Positions 57,355 to 64,000 of a stretch of 64,000 bases of DNA are shown piece after piece. This stretch comes from Cerrena zonata (Eukaryota > Basidiomycota > Agaricomycetes > Polyporales > Cerrenaceae). The translations under genes and the position numbers were made by a program. Under the pieces are notes generated by a model. It searched no databases. It was not told where the DNA came from and was given only the letters and a program-made list of their open reading frames with translations. Position 1 is the stretch's first letter, and the number at the start of each line of letters is the position of its first letter. The stretch lies in assembly GCA_038087015.1 (NCBI GenBank), contig JASBNA010000002.1:2046001-2110000 (forward strand). The letters are read 5' to 3'.

Positions 57355-57691
57355 GCCAAAAGGAGGTAGGCTTGTAGTACACTGAATGTTCTTATTCCTA
57401 TGCTCACCCCAATGCTTGGAATATACATGGTAGAATCTCACGCCTCTTACGATACCATATTGTGGAACATGGAACTTAGGCCATAGTTGAACCTGTCAAG
57501 AGACCCCTTCGCACGCTCAAGTCATCACTATTGGCCCCGCTGCTATGTATAGGACAACTCAGATCGTTCTTCCGCACTATTGATAAACGATGGTTACTTA
57601 GTACTCCAAGGAGTCTATTTAGTACATAGCAAATGGTAGGATATAATGATGCAAATATGTATACAGAAAGTGGTACAAGATGATAGCAGTA
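57355..57691. other. convergent 3' spacer
   Basis: 3' UTRs of the NTF2-like gene and PRP22. Nothing else is seen. Confidence 0.45.
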
Positions 57692-60600
57692 TTAACCGAA
57701 CGTTTGACTCGATCGCGCACTCCGTTTGACCTTCGACAAACGCCATTCGTCTGGTTTCTCGTACTAAAGACGTAAGTTAGTTCATGCCGATACCTTATAG
57801 TGAGGCTCGAACACACCTTATTGAACAGTGGCTCAATCTTCTCCTGCTTCTTCCTCTTACTAATTTTGTTTGCATCCGCAACCTTGAAGTATTGGGGAGC
57901 AACTTCCACTAGCCACTTCGGCTCGATAGCCGTCACATTGTGGCAATACTCTCGAGTGGTCAAAATAAGTTCGTGATAAATGAGCCATTCTGGGTTCCGA
58001 TTGAAAAGCGCTGAGGAAGGGTGAATGTACACGGGAGTGCCTTCTACGAGTGTCTTGTAGCCTTCTTGAGGATCTTTCTTCGCAGCGTTCCTAAAGAAGC
58101 CAGAGCAGATCGCTCGGCGCACACGATTGAAGTCTTTTCCGGCGGAAAGAATGTCATGCTTGTACCTGTCAACCGATAGTTCAGTCATTCTGAGACCGCC
58201 ACACATAGTTAGCTATGATCTTACCTGTCCATAATGCCCAATAGCTGTTTCCGAACATCCTGAGCACGCCTCATGCTCCGGGCTTGGATAAAGTTCTCAT
58301 AGCACCAGGGGTTCGAGAAACTGCTTGCCTTCCATCCATTGTAAACCGTCAAGAGTGTCAGATGATCGCCTTCCGGTTGGTGGAATTTTGCTTTCTTGGA
58401 ATCGGCCTGTCCTTGTTTCTCCTTGGGCCTATAGAAGACGCTTTGGACGGATAACATGGCAACAATAGACAGAATTTCTTCCGAGCATCCAAGCTCTACT
58501 GAGGCAATCAACATCTTGGCTAATGGGGGCTCCATGGGGAAGTCAGCCATCTTACGCCCAAGTCGTGTGAGGAGGCCTTCGTCGTCGAGGGCAGACAAAG
58601 CGTATAATGACTCCAAGGCAGTAAGCATAGTTTGCGCAGGCGGTGGATCCATGAAATCGAAACTGAGGAGATCGTTGATACCCATAGCCTTTAACATGAG
58701 GATAGTATGTGCCAAGTTCGTCCGCTGGATATCTGGTATCGAGTTCGGCAGCATCTCATTACGGAATGCAGCCTCAGTGTAGAGACGATAACACTTTCCA
58801 GGACCCGTACGACCGGCACGACCAGCACGTTGTCTTGCTTGTGCTTGCGAGATGGGCATGACAACAAGCGAATCCATACCCAGTCGTGGATCATAGGCGT
58901 TCTGTTTCGAGAAGCCGGGATCGATGACGTAGTAAATACCGGGGATTGTAAGGGACGTCTCCGCAACGTTAGTGGCTACGACCACTTTACGAGCACCTGG
59001 AGGGGTAGGCTCGAACACCCTGGATTGGACCTCTGAAGGTAAGGCGGAATAGATAGGAAGAATGATAAGCTCCGGGACTTTAGGGCCTAGAGCTTTCATA
59101 CGCTCGTAGAGAACTTCGCATGTGGTGTCAATTTCCTCCTGACCCGTCAGGAAAAGGAGAACATCACCAGGCGGTTCCGAAAGGTGAATTTGCATAACAG
59201 TGATGAGAGAAGCGTCGAGGTAATCAGTTTCTGGTTCCTTGGTGTAGAGGATCTCTACAGGATAGGTACGACCGGGGATAGTGAAGATGGGACATCCGAA
59301 GAAGTACTTTGAGAACTTCTCGGCATCCAAGGTGGCGGAGGTGACAATGAGTTTGAGGTCAGGACGACGTTTGATGGCTTTTTTCAGCAAACCAAAGAGC
59401 ACATCAGTAGCGATGGTACGTTCGTGAGCTTCATCAAGCATAATAACGGAATATTGAGTGAGATCGGGGTCGATAAGACACTCCCTTTGGAGCATACCAT
59501 CCGTCATGTACTTGATTCGCGTTTCGGGACTCGTGCAATCCTCAAAACGGATGGTGTAGCCAACTTCCTGACCGAGACGGCAACCAACTTCTTCAGAAAC
59601 ACGTTTTGCGACGGACATAGCAGCCACACGACGCGGTTGTGTACAACCGATCCTCCCTTTATCAGCAAACCCGTCCTCGGCGAGATATTGAACCATTTGT
59701 GTGGTCTTTCCAGAACCAGTATCACCAACGACAATGAGGATTGGATGCTACGGGGAGAGTTTAGCATAAAGAAATGGTATGATTGAGAAATAATATACTT
59801 ACTGCTCGAATAGCTTCCAATAGCTGGTCTCGAAGCTTGTAAATGGGGAGACTTTTTCGCTGGTCTTGGATACTAAGACTCGTAATTTCTCCGAAAGTTG
59901 TTGCTTTGTTGAACGTAGCCTCTTTCCACTTCGGTTGCTCTCCCGCTTTCTGCCCTCTGAGATTGCCTCGCAAGTCTTGAGCGAAGATCTTGTCATTGTC
60001 CTTCGACATGGGGTCAAGCCAGGGAGCACTGAAATCTCGCGCCTCAGAGTCGGCTTGCTCATTCACTTCCTGCTGCCGCATTTCCCTTCGCTCCTTAGCA
60101 AGAGATGCTCCTGCAAGGGCGGCGCGATTGAGCGAACCATCGGGTGCTTTCACGATCTTGACCGGACTCAGATCGAGAGTCTTTTTGGTTTGCCCAGCTA
60201 GGAAGGGGGGTTCTTCCTCTCGCACTTCTACATCCAATTCCTCTTCAACTTCTGCGCGAGCCATTGGGTTGTTAAAGTCCTCATCGAGGTCGGGGAATTC
60301 TGAAGCATCAAGGGCTCCAGAAGAAATCAGTTGCTTGATCTCCCACCTTTCTGGAGAAGATAGCCGTTTGGCTGAGCGTACGGGCTCGTCAGTGAAACTT
60401 TTGGAGTTGAGAGGGATTGCGTTGGCGCCATGTGCTGCCCTGCGTTCATCTTCCTCTGCAAGTTCCGCTTCTGACTTGATGCGCAGGTGAGGGGTAAGAT
60501 CACGACCAGTAATTTGGTCGACGTCTTTCATGGAAAGACCTATCCTGTTCCCGGCCATGCTCATGATTTTGACCTTCACAGACTGATTACGGGTGAGCAA

Positions 60601-61396
60601 ATCAGCAGCAGCGTTGGCACGAGCTCCTTGTTGGATATTAGAGACATGTACCATGCCTAAGGACATGTAAGTAGTCAATAAGAGAACAAGAGAGTTGTTA
60701 CATACCTTCGACACGGCCTGCAATGCCTTCAAGTTGCACAAAGGCGCCGAACTCCTTAAGACCTGATACTTTACCATTGTAGATCTTGTACAAGACTGGT
60801 CTGTCATCCACTTGTGGTCGGCCATTGCGTCCTCGATAATCGTCCCTCTTGTCAACATACCCCCTTCCCCGATTCGGACTACGACTTCTCCGGCGTGGCG
60901 AACGAGATCGTGACCGTCGTTGCCTCTTGGTTTCTCTATCGTCTTCCGCCGGTCCCTCTCGAGTCTTCTTGGCGACACCCTCAAACTCGGACATCATGTC
61001 ATCTACCTCCTTCATCAACACGTCTTTGGATACGGGAGGCTCCCATTCTTGGTCCTTTAAAGCAAGTCCGGGGAACAACCGTTTCTTCTTGTCAGTTTCG
61101 TCCAAAGTACCATCCGTAGTGGTACCTTCATCCTGGCTCGTCGGTTGCCGCTTCTTGTGTTTGGGGTGTAAGCTGAGGATAAGACGGTCGACTGTTTCTA
61201 CAAATGATTCAGGGAAATTGGCTCCAACGTCCTGTAGCTTCTGTTTGAATTCCTGCCGAGTTTTCGATTCGTCATGAAGAGCAATCACGAACTCTGCAAT
61301 GGTTTTGTCATTTATTCCAGTGTGATTGACAACTTCCTGGGTGATTCTAGCGACAAGAGATAGGAATTCGAGATTATAGAGGTCATTCTCAGCCAT
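57692..61396 (-). CDS. PRP22: spliceosomal DEAH-box RNA helicase PRP22
   Basis: Five exons: 61396-60706, 60656-59803, 59747-58225, 58165-57817, 57763-57692; 3489 nt, 1162 aa. The domain order is that of Prp22/DHX8: an N-terminal helical region, an RS-rich patch ([14 protein letters not shown]), an S1 RNA-binding domain ([20 protein letters not shown]), then the helicase with [10 protein letters not shown] (I), TQPRRVAA (Ia), DEAH (II), [11 protein letters not shown] (III), LLFLTGQEE (IV), NVAETSLTI (V) and [14 protein letters not shown] (VI). The HA2/OB end and YEKPDEW follow. It releases mRNA from the spliceosome. The start ATG is shared with a 103-bp promoter facing the next helicase. Confidence 0.97.
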
Positions 61397-61499
61397 GTCG
61401 AGAGTCAAGGTGGGGAGCGGGCGGCTAATACGGTGAATCAGCCTTGAGACAATTCAGGCGCTGGACTCTCCTCATTTCTTTCCTCTGTCTCAACTTGAA
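61397..61499. promoter_or_regulatory. 103-bp bidirectional promoter between two DEAH helicases
   Basis: The two start codons face away from each other with only 103 bp between. It contains CT-rich DNA on the right and no TATA box. 5' UTRs must be very short or the transcripts overlap. Confidence 0.6.
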
Positions 61500-64000
61500 A
61501 TGCCCCCAAAGCCCAGGAAGGGCATAGTAAAATCTGGAAATGCAGGAAACTCTTCGAAACCGACGAAAACACCTCCAGATGCCCCAAAGATTGATGAGAA
61601 AGAAAAACCTCTTTTCCCTCCCGGATTCAAGTACCCGCTGAGTTTACTACATGAAAGGTGTGATACAGACGTTTATTGTGTCTTGCTAGCTACACATACG
61701 GGTTCCGACGCTAATTATCCGTAGATGTCAAACTAATGGGTGGGACAAGCCATCAGTGGACACCGTGAGTTGGATTCTATGCTACTAATATGGCAGTCTC
61801 GCATGTATAATTAGCGGAATCGCGGAAATGCATATTCCTTTTCAGTTACCCTGAGCAGGACTCCCAAGAAATCCTCTGAAAAAGAGATTGTGCGACTAGA
61901 ACCTTATCCTCCTTACACGCGACCGACCGCAATCGAAGCTCGTCACTGGGGGGCTACCTATGCATTGTATCGTGTACGTCTGTTTGGAGGTGGGAGGTGT
62001 GATCCACTAATCATCAAATAGTTTTGCAACGGCATTCAACTCAATCGTGTACTACCTCCCGGACCCCGTGATTACTGGAATGAACTTGCAGAGGAGCATA
62101 AGAATGTTCCTGAACACCAGAAATGGATGTACGAAGCGGATCCGTTTGCCGCACGTAAAGCCGTAGACGAACGTCAAGCTACTGTTGCTGCTAAAAGGGA
62201 GGCAGCTAGTAAACCTATCGAAGAACGAGATAATCGCTCGGGCTCTAGCTCATCATCAGAGTTTGCCAATGCACCGGAAGTAAAAATGTCGACGGCGTTG
62301 CGCGACTCTGTCGAACAATCAATCAAGAAGGTATGTGGCTCGTATGACTGAGAATGTACAACACTAAAACCGCACAAGGCCCTGGTCATGTACCCAGAGG
62401 CCCAAGAAAGTATACCGTTAACTCTTGCCAAGGAAGATGTCGAGCCAGTACAAAAACAATTAACACACATTGGATTTACTGCACTTCAGGCCCGCAATGC
62501 GACTTCTACCATGTCTCAACCGTCTTCTCTTACATCTAGCCTTCTGGCAAACCAAGCACCACTTCAGGCTTGCATCGAATACTTGGTATTACACGTCCCA
62601 GAATGCGACCTCCCTAAGCGTTTCTTGCCCGACACGAATTCCTCCGAATCATTCATTACATCTGCACACTCTGGGAGAGATGATATCAAGCGTCGCTGGA
62701 TGCAAGACAAAGCAGTGAAACAGCTTGGATGGCCGCTTCAGGTTGTCAGGGACTGTCTATCTAGCGATGTTGGCGATAACTGGCCTCTTCTAGTGAAACT
62801 ACTGAATAGACGACTACTTGGAGACGTCACTGATGTAGACGACCCCTTCGAATTGACTGGAGAGCTAGAGAGCTTGGATTTGGAAGAACTGGAAGCCCTG
62901 GATGTCCAAATCACTGATTCTCACGAACTCACTATCCCCTCACCAATGGCACCCATGAAACTAGTTGTTCTGCTTGGTTCGAATCGATGCCTTGCAGTAT
63001 CAGGAGAACCACTGGCTATGTACATGGTCTCGACGGAACTCGCTGCGTACGTCCGACTGCATATACTCACTAGAATCCTGGTCGCTATCAAGGCTGGTAC
63101 TTTTGCTGATGATGGGGAGGGCTTTGTCATGGCTGCCATGCGACATATGGAGGAAGAATGGGCCCATATCCAGGATAACGGTCCACCGGATATGTCAGTT
63201 GCGCTGCGACACCTATTGCCCCGAGACGCAGACACACTTTCTGATAACAACCTGGAAGATGCCGTACCATCTCTCGACAAAGGTCCTGTTCGAAAGAGAC
63301 GGACACGAAAGTCAAAGGACGATCGCTCCGATAGTCTTGTTAAGCAAGAGTTTACATCAGCCCGTACTTCCGAGAAATACTCCCAAATGTTAGCTGCTAG
63401 GAAACGACTCCCGGCTTTCAAGTCGGAAACCCAATTCATAGAACTCCTGGCCAGCAATAGATGTGTTATAGTTATTGGCGAAACAGGTATTTGTCATACC
63501 CTGCTCCTTATTCATACCTACTGACCATCCAACTCAGGCTCTGGAAAAACAACACAGCGTGAGCTATATCTGCAATCCGAAAATCATTATATACACACAT
63601 TGCCGTATTTCCAGTCCCACAGTTCATTCTAGATTCGATGATTCAAAATGACCAGGGGTCGAAGGCCTCCATCCTCATTACTCAACCTCGCCGTCTTTCT
63701 GCGTTGGGCGTAGCTGCCCGAGTATCTTCAGAGCGTATGGACGACGGGTCGGTTGGTTACGCTATTCGTGGCGAAAACAAGCAGAATCATAGAACGAAGC
63801 TACTCTTCTGTACCACCGGTGTCGTTCTCAGACGACTTGCTTCCGGAGATAAACTACAAGATGTTACACACGTCATTGTCGATGAGGTATGTAATTCCTC
63901 CGTACTACCGTTCTACTGACTCGTAACCTCTTTTTTGATTGAAAGGTTCACGAACGTTCAGTTGACGGCGACCTACTCTTGCTACAATTGAAAGAACTCA
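61500..64000 (+). CDS. DEAH-box helicase, DHX57/YLR419W-like (partial at right edge)
   Basis: Eight visible exons: 61500-61657, 61725-61764, 61815-61973, 62022-62330, 62379-63486, 63538-63558, 63615-63886, 63946-64000; the coding frame is clean to the window edge. The N-terminal third has a UBA-like helical region (IPLTLAKEDVEPVQKQLTHI) and a long RWD-like middle. The helicase then begins with [18 protein letters not shown] (I), ITQPRRLSALGVAA (Ia), LFCTTGVVLRRL and DEVHERSVDGD (II, DEVH). This layout fits DHX29/DHX36/DHX57-type cytoplasmic RNA helicases linked to translation or RNA turnover. Exon 6 is 21 nt and codes GSGKTTQ, the ATP-binding P-loop core. The rest lies beyond the window. Confidence 0.9.

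Overview
This is nuclear DNA of a filamentous basidiomycete, most likely an Agaricomycete mushroom. Almost every gene is cut by several 45-80 bp GT-AG introns. Genes lie close together on both strands, intergenic DNA is plain, and the proteins are fungal: a desaturase-cytochrome b5 fusion, an ING-PHD protein, an F-box protein of agaric type, IPK1, AP-3 delta and PRP22. I saw no bacterial signals, transposons, CRISPR array or convincing tRNA. Gene models were made by hand from reading frame, splice signals and family motifs, and exon sums were checked for frame.

Layout. 0-9.4 kb: the end of a possible DHHC acyltransferase gene, an RSC4-like double-bromodomain protein (-), a delta-9 fatty acid desaturase (-) with 3-nt and 5-nt exons, CutC (+) and an ING/PHD protein (-). 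9.4-18.5 kb: an island of orphan genes between conserved neighbours, containing a degenerate collinear duplication about 2 kb apart, two orphan proteins sharing a VENDEN motif, and a 28-bp-spaced motif. 18.9-34 kb: IPK1 (-), a TBC Rab-GAP (+), a 71-aa protein, a fucosyltransferase-like type II membrane protein (+), an F-box protein (-), an NR2C2AP-like gene (-), a tyrosine phosphatase (+) and a quinone oxidoreductase (+). Four of these (IPK1, TBC, NR2C2AP-like, PTP) need small indels, mostly in short homopolymers, to read through.

34-41 kb: two orphan regulators that share a ~60-residue C-terminal helical module (one copy in the first, two behind zinc fingers in the second), a secreted Ala/Pro/Ser-rich protein and an 86-aa single-pass membrane microprotein. 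41.9-64 kb: a Mn-type cation diffusion facilitator (+) with 7-nt and 9-nt exons, a UBE2O/BIRC6-like E2 (-), a GCK-III Ste20 kinase (+), AP-3 delta (-), a 2OG-Fe(II) oxygenase (+), an NXT1/p15-like NTF2 protein (+), the spliceosomal helicase PRP22 (-) and, 103 bp away and divergent, a second DEAH helicase (DHX57/YLR419W-like) that runs off the window.

Most genes are independent housekeeping functions: chromatin (RSC4-like, ING), vesicle traffic (TBC, AP-3), mRNA processing and export (PRP22, NXT1), metals (CutC, CDF) and lipids (desaturase). No biosynthetic cluster or defence system is evident. The most unusual material is the orphan-gene island, the shared helical module and the extreme microexons.
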